64,000 nt of DNA from G963676655 sp963676655 (GTDB lineage Bacteria; Verrucomicrobiota; Lentisphaeria; Victivallales; Victivallaceae). The translations under genes and the position numbers were made by a program. Below, in pieces: positions 1 through 7,310 of this stretch (position 1 is its first letter; each line of letters starts with the position of its first letter). The notes beneath the pieces are model-generated. The model searched no databases, had not been told where the DNA came from, and saw only the letters and a list, made by a program, of their open reading frames with translations. The DNA is taken from the NCBI GenBank assembly GCA_963676655.2, contig CAXXKX010000004.1, positions 124,001 to 188,000 of the forward strand. The letters are read 5' to 3'.

Positions 1-468
1 CCTCTGGCACAGATCAGCACTGATTTGCGTACGACTATCAAAGATGCCAGGGAGCTTATCAACAGTCAGGAATTGAAACGCGGCATGGCCAGTTTTGAAC
101 GGACCAGCAATAATTTTGAGAAGACCAGCGTTACGATCAATAAGACATTTACTGAAAAACGTCTGCGCGAACTGCTGGATGAAATGAACAATAGTCTGAA
201 GTCGGTGGAGAAACTGGCTAAAACGACCGAAGTCCAGGTCAAAGGCGCTAAGATGATCGAGACGACAGAGTCGTTCCGCGGTGCTGCCAACTCTGTTTCA
301 GAAGCCAGGCGTAACCTGACGAATACGCTTCTCAAGCTGGACCAGACTCTTGATTCGTTGACCGAACTGATAAATTACCTGAACGATGATCCCAGCGCGT
401 TGATTCGCGGCAAGAACCGGCAACGGGTTATCAAAGAATCCAACTCGGATGAAAAATTCGCGGAATAA
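1..468 (+). CDS. MCE/MlaD-family protein, C-terminal part only
   Basis: The reading frame is already open at base 1, so only about the last 155 residues are here and the true start lies upstream. What is visible is a long, Cys-free, polar helical stretch rich in N, T, L and S with heptad-like spacing, ending in LINYLNDDPSALIRGK and a short charged tail. A helical region closing with NDDPSALIRG is typical of MlaD/PqiB-type MCE proteins, which form periplasmic rings or tubes that carry lipids between the membranes. The MCE domain and membrane anchor would be upstream of the window. The next gene is 224 bases away on the same strand and is unrelated. Family call from the tail motif only; gene limits at the 5' side unknown. 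Confidence 0.6.
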   Translation, partial: PLAQISTDLRTTIKDARELINSQELKRGMASFERTSNNFEKTSVTINKTFTEKRLRELLDEMNNSLKSVEKLAKTTEVQVKGAKMIETTESFRGAANSVSEARRNLTNTLLKLDQTLDSLTELINYLNDDPSALIRGKNRQRVIKESNSDEKFAE

Positions 469-622
469 CGCCAAAATATAATTTTCATATTTACAGATTT
501 ACAAATTACACCTCAATGGTCCCAAGCGTCTCAAGCGTCCCATCTTTTGAAAAGCTGGGTTTTGACATTGCTGGCTGTAATGTGTTTATTTCCACTTTCC
601 TTGAAAAATTTTGATTCCGGTA

Positions 623-650
623 TTGACATATTCGAAAAATGAATTATCTT
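623..650 (+). promoter_or_regulatory. Possible sigma-70 promoter of the ROK regulator gene
   Basis: A TTGACA box (623-628) and TATCTT box (645-650) are separated by 16 bases, 43 bases before the ATG at 693. The surrounding region 469-692 is otherwise AT-rich and non-coding. Pattern match only. Confidence 0.4.
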
Positions 651-692
651 ACTTTGTAAAAGCTCTTAACAAAGTATTGATTGGGTTGAAAC

Positions 693-1850
693 ATGCCGGA
701 TATGAAACAGGCGGCCCGGAACCGCAATAAACGAAAAATCTTTAAGTTGATCCTGGAACACGGTGAGATTTCGCGTTCCGAATTGTCACGGTTGTGCGGC
801 TTGACGCGTCCGACCGTTTCCGCGGTTATGCGCGATTTGACGGAAATGGGCTGGGTGACCGAAGTCGGCAAAGGTGAGTCGAGCGGCGGCAAGCGGCCGA
901 TGATCTTTAAATTCAACGAACAGGCGGTTTATTCGATTGGTTTTGACGTGGCGGATGAATATCTGATTCGCGGTGTTTTGTGTGATTTTTCCGGTAAAAT
1001 CTGCGCCAAAGTGGAATCTCCATATGAGAATCGTTTTGCGTCGATTCTTCAATTACTGGAGCAGATGACTGCTCAATTAACCAGTCATGTCAGCCGGGAA
1101 AAGATCCGAGGCGTCGGGCTTGCGATATCCGGGATTGTTGACGTTAAGACCAATGAGGTAGTTTCGAGTACCCACTTCGATCTCGGCAAAAAAAATATTG
1201 CCGCGGTCTTAAGCGGGAAAATCGGCATTCCGGTGCTTTTGGAAAAGCGCCCGAACTGTGCGGTGCTCGCGGAATATCGTCTGTCAGATACTCTGGCCGG
1301 ACATGATATGGTCTACATCACCAGCGGTCTTGGTGTGGGCAGCGGTATTATCAACAACGGCGCTTTATTTCGCGGAAGTTTTGGCGCGGCCGGTGAAATC
1401 GGGCGTTTGCTGATTCCCGGTCGGACCCATGACGTGGTCAATGTCGATGCCAGCGGAACGCTGGAATATCAGACCCGCCAGAGCAATATCCTGGCGGAAG
1501 TGCGTAATCTCAAGCAACAGGAACTTGGGTATAGCGATGTGCTTCAGCTCTATCGCGAAGGCGATCCGGATATAACGAATATTATGAATCGCAATGCTGA
1601 ATACCTTGCTTACGGCGCGGCGGTTGTAGCCAACCTGATCAACCCGGAAGTGATTGTTCTGGGTGGCAAGACCGGCGAGCTGGGAGAAGCGTATTTGGAG
1701 CATTTCCAGGGCGCTTTTATTACATTTCCCGGTACTCCGCATAAAGAACGCATTAAAATCCGGTTCTCCACTTTCGGCCGTTTGCAGCCGGCGGTGGGCG
1801 GTGCCGTGATGATTCTGGATAAAACCATTGCCAATATGGCGATGGATTGA
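693..1850 (+). CDS. ROK-family transcriptional regulator (NagC/XylR type)
   Basis: A 385-residue protein with an N-terminal winged helix-turn-helix (about residues 10-65, including EISRSELSRLCGLTRPTVS) followed by a ROK sugar-kinase-like fold (about 80-380) with the glycine-rich segment GLGVGSGIINNG and GAAGEIG. Members bind a sugar or sugar phosphate and repress or activate carbohydrate genes. The usual ROK Cys zinc cluster after the GEIG segment is absent (DASGTLEYQTRQSN instead), and the kinase-type ENDxN segment reads EKRPN, so catalytic activity is unlikely and a pure sensor role is inferred. It precedes an oxidoreductase gene by 37 bases and an aminotransferase gene on the same strand, which it probably controls. 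Confidence 0.85.
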   Translation: MPDMKQAARNRNKRKIFKLILEHGEISRSELSRLCGLTRPTVSAVMRDLTEMGWVTEVGKGESSGGKRPMIFKFNEQAVYSIGFDVADEYLIRGVLCDFSGKICAKVESPYENRFASILQLLEQMTAQLTSHVSREKIRGVGLAISGIVDVKTNEVVSSTHFDLGKKNIAAVLSGKIGIPVLLEKRPNCAVLAEYRLSDTLAGHDMVYITSGLGVGSGIINNGALFRGSFGAAGEIGRLLIPGRTHDVVNVDASGTLEYQTRQSNILAEVRNLKQQELGYSDVLQLYREGDPDITNIMNRNAEYLAYGAAVVANLINPEVIVLGGKTGELGEAYLEHFQGAFITFPGTPHKERIKIRFSTFGRLQPAVGGAVMILDKTIANMAMD

Positions 1851-1887
1851 TTTTATACAACCTGAACTAATCAAAGGACAAGTCGTA

Positions 1888-3150
1888 ATGGCTGTAAAAC
1901 AAAAACCGTTGGAACTGACTATTATCGGTGCCGGTATGATCGTCAATGATCTGCTGCTGCCCTCATCGCTGCATCTGCAACGTCTTGGCGTGGTCGGAGA
2001 GATCACGGTTGTGGACATGCGTGAAAGCGCGCTCAAGGCGCTTAAAGACAATCCGGAAATTCGTGATGCTTTCCCGGGGCAGGATTTCAAAACCTGTCCG
2101 ACCATTGGCGAGGGGGATTCAAGTGATCCGGAACTGTACAAAAAAGTGTTGGCTGAAAAAGATCCCTATGGCCTGGTTATCATTGCTTTGCCGGACCAGT
2201 TGCATTATCGGGTATTGAAAGGCGTTATTCCTTTCAACCAGCATATTCTCTGCGTAAAACCGCTGGTACTGAAATATGACCAGGCGCTTGAGATCGAGAA
2301 GGAAGCGTATGACCGCGGCATCTTCATCGGGGTCGAATATCACAAACGTTTTGACCGTCGCGCCCTGCTGGCCAGAAAACATTACCGCAATGGCGACTTC
2401 GGTGATTTCGCGCTGGGTGAAGCCAAACTGATCGAGCCGTATTTCTACCGTCATTCAAACTTCCAAAACTGGTTCACCTGTGAGAACACCGACCCGTTCG
2501 TTTATGTCGGCTGCCACTATGTCGACCTCGTTTGCTTTATCACCGGACTGAAACCGGTTGAAGTATCCGTTTCCGGGATCAAAGGCAAATTCCCGAACGG
2601 TAAAGAAGGTTACCTCTGGAGCAACGGCCGCATCCGTTTTGAGAACGGCGGCATCCTGTCGGTCAATAACGGTTTGGGTTACCCCGACGAAAGCGCCGGC
2701 GGCAACGACCAGGGACTGCTGATGTACTTCGAGGGTGATAACTGCGGCGGATTGCTGGATCACGACGATCATTCGCGCGGGGTTGAGTACGGATTTGCAA
2801 ACAACAACACGAAACGTTTCCAATTTATCAATCCGGACTTTTACCGGGTTGTGCCGTGGGAAGGCGACGGCTTGAAGCCGGTCGGTTACGGCTTTGATTC
2901 AATTGCCGCCACCCTGACCACCGCCAGCGCTATCGAGGCTGAAGTTGACGACGACCAGGCTAATGCCATGGCGATTCGTCAACGCGCCATCAGGGCGGCG
3001 AATGCTAAGGGACTGATCGCGACGCCGGAAAATTCTTCCTACAATGAACTGGTTCAGGAAGCCGCGCGTCTCTCAATTCTTAACGGCGGAGATATCGCGT
3101 TCATCGAATACGATGGCGATACCCCGAGCGTTCGTCTTAAACATAATTGA
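1888..3150 (+). CDS. Gfo/Idh/MocA-family oxidoreductase
   Basis: Starts at 1888, chosen because AAAGGA sits 8-13 bases upstream; the frame is open further upstream but that would run back into the ROK gene. The 420-residue protein begins with an NAD(P)-binding Rossmann segment (IIGAGMIVND, residues 11-20) and has the family Lys-Pro pair as CVKPL, followed by a C-terminal alpha/beta domain with GCHYVDLVCFITG carrying the likely catalytic His and Asp. Family members oxidise or reduce hydroxyls of sugars and cyclitols. Its partner downstream is a class III aminotransferase, so a keto-sugar or keto-cyclitol made by one and aminated by the other is a reasonable inference; the actual substrate cannot be read from the sequence. 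Confidence 0.85.
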   Translation: MAVKQKPLELTIIGAGMIVNDLLLPSSLHLQRLGVVGEITVVDMRESALKALKDNPEIRDAFPGQDFKTCPTIGEGDSSDPELYKKVLAEKDPYGLVIIALPDQLHYRVLKGVIPFNQHILCVKPLVLKYDQALEIEKEAYDRGIFIGVEYHKRFDRRALLARKHYRNGDFGDFALGEAKLIEPYFYRHSNFQNWFTCENTDPFVYVGCHYVDLVCFITGLKPVEVSVSGIKGKFPNGKEGYLWSNGRIRFENGGILSVNNGLGYPDESAGGNDQGLLMYFEGDNCGGLLDHDDHSRGVEYGFANNNTKRFQFINPDFYRVVPWEGDGLKPVGYGFDSIAATLTTASAIEAEVDDDQANAMAIRQRAIRAANAKGLIATPENSSYNELVQEAARLSILNGGDIAFIEYDGDTPSVRLKHN

Positions 3151-3165
3151 ACATTAATCTTAAAT

Positions 3166-3254
3166 CACGAAGGGCGCGGAAAGACACGAAATAAGATTTT
3201 TTCATGCGTAGGCATGAATCTAAAAACTTCTTCATGTTCTTCATGCTCTTCATG
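3166..3254. repeat. 9-base-periodic intergenic sequence with a hairpin
   Basis: Between the oxidoreductase and aminotransferase genes lie three 9-base units of the form cacgaaggg/cgcggaaag/acacgaaat (from 3166), then a hairpin with arms TTCATGC and GCATGAA (about 3200-3216), then three units ttcttcatg/ttcttcatg/ctcttcatg (3228-3254). The two halves are loosely complementary. I recall similar sequences scattered in PVC genomes, but could not check that here. It sits in the leader of the aminotransferase gene. Confidence 0.6.
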
Positions 3255-3281
3255 GTGCAATTTAATAAAAGGAATATAATC

Positions 3282-4649
3282 ATGGCTGAATATGATCTTA
3301 CTCCGGTCGATGTACCGAAAGTAGAAACCAAGTATCGTTCTATCAAAACCGCGATTCCGGTTCCGGAATCATTACCGATCTTTGAAACCCTTCAGAAAAG
3401 CGAGCCGCGCTCCATGCAGGGGCAGCCGCCGATAGTCTGGAATAAAGCCGATAATTTTACGGTTTCAGACAAATGGGGCAACCGCTGGATCGACTGGTCA
3501 AGCTGTGTGCTGATCTCCAATGCCGGACACGGCCGCAAAGAGATTCGTGACGCAATCATCAACAAAGTTGAACAGGGATTGCTGGCTACTTATGTATTCG
3601 TACATGAAGAACGTGCCAAGCTGACTGAAATGCTGCAGGCGATTTCTCCCGATCCGAAGAATTATCATGTCTTCCTGCTCTCAACCGGCAGTGAAGCCAC
3701 TGAAAACTGCATTAAACTGGCAAAGACCTATGCGATCAATAAATACGGTCCGAAAAAGAAATATTTCGTCTCTTTCGGGAACGCGTTCCACGGCCGTACC
3801 CTTGGCGCTCAGATGGCCGGCGGGATGGATAAACTGAAAACCTGGATTGTCGATGGCGATCGGACTTTTGTTCAAGTTCCGTTCCCGGACGGTTTCAAGA
3901 ACGAAGATACTTCGTTTGACCTGTTCCTGAAAACTCTGGCCGACAAAGGCATTACCGGTGACGAAATTGCTGGAGTCATGAGTGAATCATACCAGGGCGT
4001 AGGTCCTGATTTCCTGCCGGTTGAATATGCTCAGAAACTCGAAGCGTTCTGCCGCAAGCATGACATCGTTCTGATCATGGATGAAGTACAGGCCGGTTTC
4101 GGTCGTTCCGGTAAGATGTTCACCTTTGAACATTACGGCATCACGCCTGACCTGATTGCCTGTGGTAAAGGTATCTCATCATCCCTGCCGCTTTCCGCGG
4201 TTATCGGCCGTTCGGATATCATGGGTATGTATCCTCCGGGATCAATGACCTCAACTCACTCCGCTTCTCCGCTGTGCGTTACCGCCGCGATCGAGAATCT
4301 GAAACTGATCCATAACGAGAAACTGGTTGAGAATGCCGCCGCAATGGGCGAGATTATGATGCCGGCCCTCGAACGCATTCAGAAAAAATATCCGGAACGT
4401 CTCGGCTGCGTACATGGTAAAGGTTTGGTTGCCGGTATTCAATGTGTCAAACCCGGCACTAAGACTCCGGACCCGGAAACCGCCGTTGCAATCAACGTCA
4501 AATGTTTCCAGAAAGGCCTGTTGATGTTTTCTCCGGTCGGTATCGGCGGCGAATGTCTGAAGATCGCTCCTCCGCTGACTATCAACGAAGAAGCCATGCG
4601 CGAATCCCTGGCGGTCTTTGAAGAAGCCTGCTACGAGGTCCTCGGATAA
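3282..4649 (+). CDS. Class III PLP-dependent aminotransferase
   Basis: Start at 3282 follows AAAGGAATATAATC; the longer open frame from 3204 would translate the 9-base repeat and is unlikely. The 455-residue protein is of normal length for 4-aminobutyrate/acetylornithine-type aminotransferases. STGSEATENCIKLAK (about 134-148) is the phosphate-binding segment, DEVQAGFGRSGK has the cofactor-contacting Asp267, and LIACGKGISSSLP has the Schiff-base Lys296. It transfers an amino group to or from an aldehyde or ketone in the cytoplasm. As last gene after a ROK regulator and a Gfo/Idh/MocA dehydrogenase, amination or deamination of a sugar or cyclitol is more likely than GABA metabolism, but this is inference. 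Confidence 0.88.
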   Translation: MAEYDLTPVDVPKVETKYRSIKTAIPVPESLPIFETLQKSEPRSMQGQPPIVWNKADNFTVSDKWGNRWIDWSSCVLISNAGHGRKEIRDAIINKVEQGLLATYVFVHEERAKLTEMLQAISPDPKNYHVFLLSTGSEATENCIKLAKTYAINKYGPKKKYFVSFGNAFHGRTLGAQMAGGMDKLKTWIVDGDRTFVQVPFPDGFKNEDTSFDLFLKTLADKGITGDEIAGVMSESYQGVGPDFLPVEYAQKLEAFCRKHDIVLIMDEVQAGFGRSGKMFTFEHYGITPDLIACGKGISSSLPLSAVIGRSDIMGMYPPGSMTSTHSASPLCVTAAIENLKLIHNEKLVENAAAMGEIMMPALERIQKKYPERLGCVHGKGLVAGIQCVKPGTKTPDPETAVAINVKCFQKGLLMFSPVGIGGECLKIAPPLTINEEAMRESLAVFEEACYEVLG

Positions 4650-4664
4650 TCATCCGTACAACGG

Positions 4665-4691
4665 ATCGCGCCGGGAGCATCCCGGTGCGAT
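4665..4691. repeat. Strong hairpin after the aminotransferase gene
   Basis: ATCGCGCCGGGA and TCCCGGTGCGAT pair as a 12-bp stem around a 3-base loop, 16 bases after the aminotransferase stop. There is no T-run, so it may protect the mRNA 3' end or be a REP-like unit rather than a terminator. Confidence 0.55.
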
Positions 4692-4736
4692 GTTTCGCGC
4701 TCTGTGCTGCGGAAGCGAAGCATACACACATATAAT

Positions 4737-4777
4737 AAAAGAGCGGAACCGCATTAATTTGCCGTTCCGCTCTTTTT
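4737..4777. terminator. Bidirectional intrinsic terminator
   Basis: AAAAGAGCGGAAC (4737-4749) and GTTCCGCTCTTTTTT (4763-4777) form a long stem with an A-run on one side and a T-run on the other, so it can end transcription from both strands. It lies between the convergent aminotransferase gene and the oxidoreductase gene at 4818-5924. Confidence 0.85.
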
Positions 4778-4817
4778 TGTCCCGGGAATGCAGACGTCTT
4801 GTCCGCAATTCGAGTAA

Positions 4818-5924
4818 TTAATGGAACAATTCTATTTCTTTATCGTGATAGATTGACTCGTAGGCGGCATTCATGACTTTTACGGCGGCGATGCCGTCGG
4901 CTAATGATGACTCCGGTTTTGCGCGTTCGCCCCGGATGCATGCGGCAAAACATCCCATTAAACTGGCATCTTTTTGCAGGCTGGTGCGTCCTGTGCCATC
5001 AACGATCAAACGATTCGGCGAGGGATGATTGTTGCCGACGACGTAAAGATGTTTGTCAAAATAATCGGCGGCGTAATAACCCTCAGTACCGGTTATTTTA
5101 AGATTGCATTCCAGCGATTTGGGCCAGATCAAACGGCGCTGCGGGATATTTTCTTCAAGATTTGAATAAGAGGGATTGATGAATATTTTTGTTCCGTCCG
5201 TCAATTCTCCGGTGATAGCCACATGATCCTCCACGCGCAGGTGGTTGCGCTGATTTCTGCCGCTGACAGCGTAGACTTTTCTGAATTCCTGCCCGGTAAT
5301 CCAGCGAATCAGGTCAAATGGATGCGGATGATCGGTCAGGGCGCCGCCGCGGCAGATGTTCGAGCCGGGCCGGATCGGGACGGTTTTACCGTAGGATAGT
5401 TCCGGGTCGCCCCAGTTCGGAAAATAGTTGATCGGGCTTTGTGAAATATTGGTCAGGTATATAGACTCGGTCTTGCCAAGCTTTTGCTGTTCGACCAGTT
5501 TTTTCGCATACCTGAACTGCGGGCTGAAATGCAGCTCAAGTTCGACTTGAATCATTTTGTCGTAACTGTCCGCCAGTTTTTGCATTTCACGGCACTGCGC
5601 TTCATCCATCGATGCGACTTTCATGCTGTAAATATGCAAGTTACGTTTTACAGCTTCCTGGAACATCTCAAAATGATGCTTGTTGTCACTGCCGATCATA
5701 ATCGCTTCCGCTTCCGGATGTTCATCCAGCATTCTCCGCCAGTCGGAATGGAATTTTACATTCCGGTGTCCGCCAATGTATTCTTTTGCCTGTTCCAGGC
5801 GCTTTTCATCAAAATCGGAAACCGCGATGAAATCGATATCGGCTATATTTCTTCCGGAACCACGTAAATATGCCGGCACATGCGGATTGGCGGTCCCGGC
5901 GACAAGTAATTTAATCGGCTTCAT
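4818..5924 (-). CDS. Gfo/Idh/MocA-family oxidoreductase
   Basis: A 368-residue cytoplasmic protein and the last gene of locus I. The N-terminal Rossmann part begins KPIKLLVAGTANPH with the acidic end of beta-2 as VSDFDEKR, pointing to NAD(H). The usual EKP motif is replaced by MKVAS, keeping only the Lys. The C-terminal domain has DHPHPFDLIRWITG with the probable catalytic His. The start overlaps the stop of the upstream gene by ATGA, so the two are translationally coupled. In a locus with a GH123-like protein and a SIS-domain protein, oxidation of a released amino sugar or related hexose is plausible; substrate not determined. Confidence 0.85.
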   Translation of the reverse strand: MKPIKLLVAGTANPHVPAYLRGSGRNIADIDFIAVSDFDEKRLEQAKEYIGGHRNVKFHSDWRRMLDEHPEAEAIMIGSDNKHHFEMFQEAVKRNLHIYSMKVASMDEAQCREMQKLADSYDKMIQVELELHFSPQFRYAKKLVEQQKLGKTESIYLTNISQSPINYFPNWGDPELSYGKTVPIRPGSNICRGGALTDHPHPFDLIRWITGQEFRKVYAVSGRNQRNHLRVEDHVAITGELTDGTKIFINPSYSNLEENIPQRRLIWPKSLECNLKITGTEGYYAADYFDKHLYVVGNNHPSPNRLIVDGTGRTSLQKDASLMGCFAACIRGERAKPESSLADGIAAVKVMNAAYESIYHDKEIELFH

Positions 5925-6577
5925 GACAGTGCCTCGTTTATCGCGTTTATAATCTCAACTGAGTGTAACGGGCCGTGCGGGTATTCGCCTTTTTCTATTG
6001 CGAGTTCCATACTTCGGCGGCATATCTCAATTTCATCGCCGCAGTCGTCCCAGTCGGCATTTTCAATGACCAGCCGTTGCATGCCTGAATCGTCCGCAAG
6101 GATCGAGCCTTCTTCATTGAAATGCCCGACAATTGGTTGATTGGTCAGGTGCCCGTTGGTGAAATTGGCTTTGACGAAATGGGTTGCCGGCATGGAATCC
6201 GGCAAGCATTCGTTCATTTCAATTTCAACCGCCACATCGTTTTCAAACCTTGCCAGCGCAAAGAGATTATTCTTCCGCGGGACCCGTTCAATATGCAAAG
6301 TATTCAACGGGCTGTCAGTCAGCAGCCGGGCCGCGTCCAGCAGCCACGGTAAGGTCTGATACAGGAAAGTCTGTTCATCGGAAGCATCTTTCTTCGGTTT
6401 CTGCCAGGTAAAGCGCAAGGAGCATAGCTCACCGCAGGTATTTTCTTTAATTATTTGAAAAATTTTCTTTACCGGACCCCATTCCCGGAGTGGGTAAGCG
6501 GTGTAATATTCCTCCGCAATGGAATCAGAATTCGTCGCTTCCAGTGGCTGCATTATCATAGGGGCATTCAGACTCAT
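5921..6577 (-). CDS. Small protein resembling an oxidoreductase C-terminal domain
   Basis: Starts at 6577, where TAATG joins the stop of the pseudopilin gene to this ATG; an upstream in-frame start would overlap that gene and is less likely. The 218-residue protein has no glycine-rich nucleotide-binding motif and no signal peptide. Segments such as GELCSLRFTWQKP, FLYQTLPWLLDAARLL and the C-terminal EICRRSMELAIEKGEYPHGP resemble the substrate domain of Gfo/Idh/MocA proteins, as if the Rossmann half were missing. It is coupled by ATGA to the complete Gfo/Idh/MocA gene that follows, so a subunit or partner role is possible. I do not recognise a named family. Confidence 0.55.
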   Translation of the reverse strand: MSLNAPMIMQPLEATNSDSIAEEYYTAYPLREWGPVKKIFQIIKENTCGELCSLRFTWQKPKKDASDEQTFLYQTLPWLLDAARLLTDSPLNTLHIERVPRKNNLFALARFENDVAVEIEMNECLPDSMPATHFVKANFTNGHLTNQPIVGHFNEEGSILADDSGMQRLVIENADWDDCGDEIEICRRSMELAIEKGEYPHGPLHSVEIINAINEALS

Positions 6578-7296
6578 TACTGTACCGGCCCCCAAATTCC
6601 ATGTTCATTCACGTAATTAACCGTTTTGTCCCCCATCATGCCGTCGATAATTACTTCCCACTGAACCGGGGTAACGGCATCGGCGTGGCCATCCCAGTAC
6701 CAGTTGTTGATTCTGCCGCCATGTCGGTTGTGGGCGCCGATTTTGGTGCTGTTGTCATGATAATAAACGTTGTAGCTCTGCATATTTGCTCTTTCCGGTT
6801 TTGAACCGTTAGCAGCATACGCCGCGTCAGCCAGAAATGCAAATGAGGAAGGCGTTTTTATTTTCTTGACCGCAATTCCGGTTCCGGTTGCGAAACGATA
6901 TTCGGTCGGAATCGTCCAGTTGGTTGCGCAGGCACCGATGGTGTAGTATTTTGTTTTCCATTTGCGGGGAATGGCTGCCGGACACATAAGAATGTCGACC
7001 GGGGTATTTACTCTGCTGTTGTCGGCTGGATCAACAACTCCGTCAAACAGTGCATAATCGCTCCAGACGGTTTCAATCGGAGCCACATAATTGTAGGTTG
7101 CCATAAATCCGTCATAGGTGTCGACATATTGGAGCGATGATAACCCCACCTGCTTCATATTGCTCAGGCAACTGACCTGATAGGCTTTGTCTCTCGCTTT
7201 TCCCAGAGCCGGCATCAGCATGCTGGCAAGGATGGCGATGATAGCTATCACTACCAGTAATTCAATTAGCGTGAATGGAGATTTGTGACGTGACAT
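6577..7296 (-). CDS. Pseudopilin-like protein with H-x9-DG domain (locus I)
   Basis: A 239-residue protein with a short basic leader (MSRHKSP) followed at once by FTLIELLVVIAIIA, the type IV pilin/pseudopilin helix with Glu at mature position 5, then a globular domain beginning ARDKAYQVSCLSNMKQ. Near the C-terminus H-GGRINNWYW-DG fits the H-x9-DG signature of the prepilin-processing-associated family found in planctomycetes and lentisphaerae. The residue before F is Pro instead of the Gly normally needed by prepilin peptidase. It would sit in the inner membrane and project into the periplasm or beyond. It lies 14 bases after the GH123-like gene, so a link to capture or degradation of the same glycan is inferred. 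Confidence 0.85.
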   Translation of the reverse strand: MSRHKSPFTLIELLVVIAIIAILASMLMPALGKARDKAYQVSCLSNMKQVGLSSLQYVDTYDGFMATYNYVAPIETVWSDYALFDGVVDPADNSRVNTPVDILMCPAAIPRKWKTKYYTIGACATNWTIPTEYRFATGTGIAVKKIKTPSSFAFLADAAYAANGSKPERANMQSYNVYYHDNSTKIGAHNRHGGRINNWYWDGHADAVTPVQWEVIIDGMMGDKTVNYVNEHGIWGPVQ

Positions 7297-7310
7297 TTTC
7301 TTATCCTTTC

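Noticed and set aside
1365..2141. 258-residue antisense frame across the ROK and oxidoreductase genes
   Set aside because: Spans the junction of two supported genes on the other strand and shows no family features.
4618..4821. 67-residue open frame after the aminotransferase gene
   Set aside because: It runs through a strong hairpin and the bidirectional terminator and has no ribosome-binding site.
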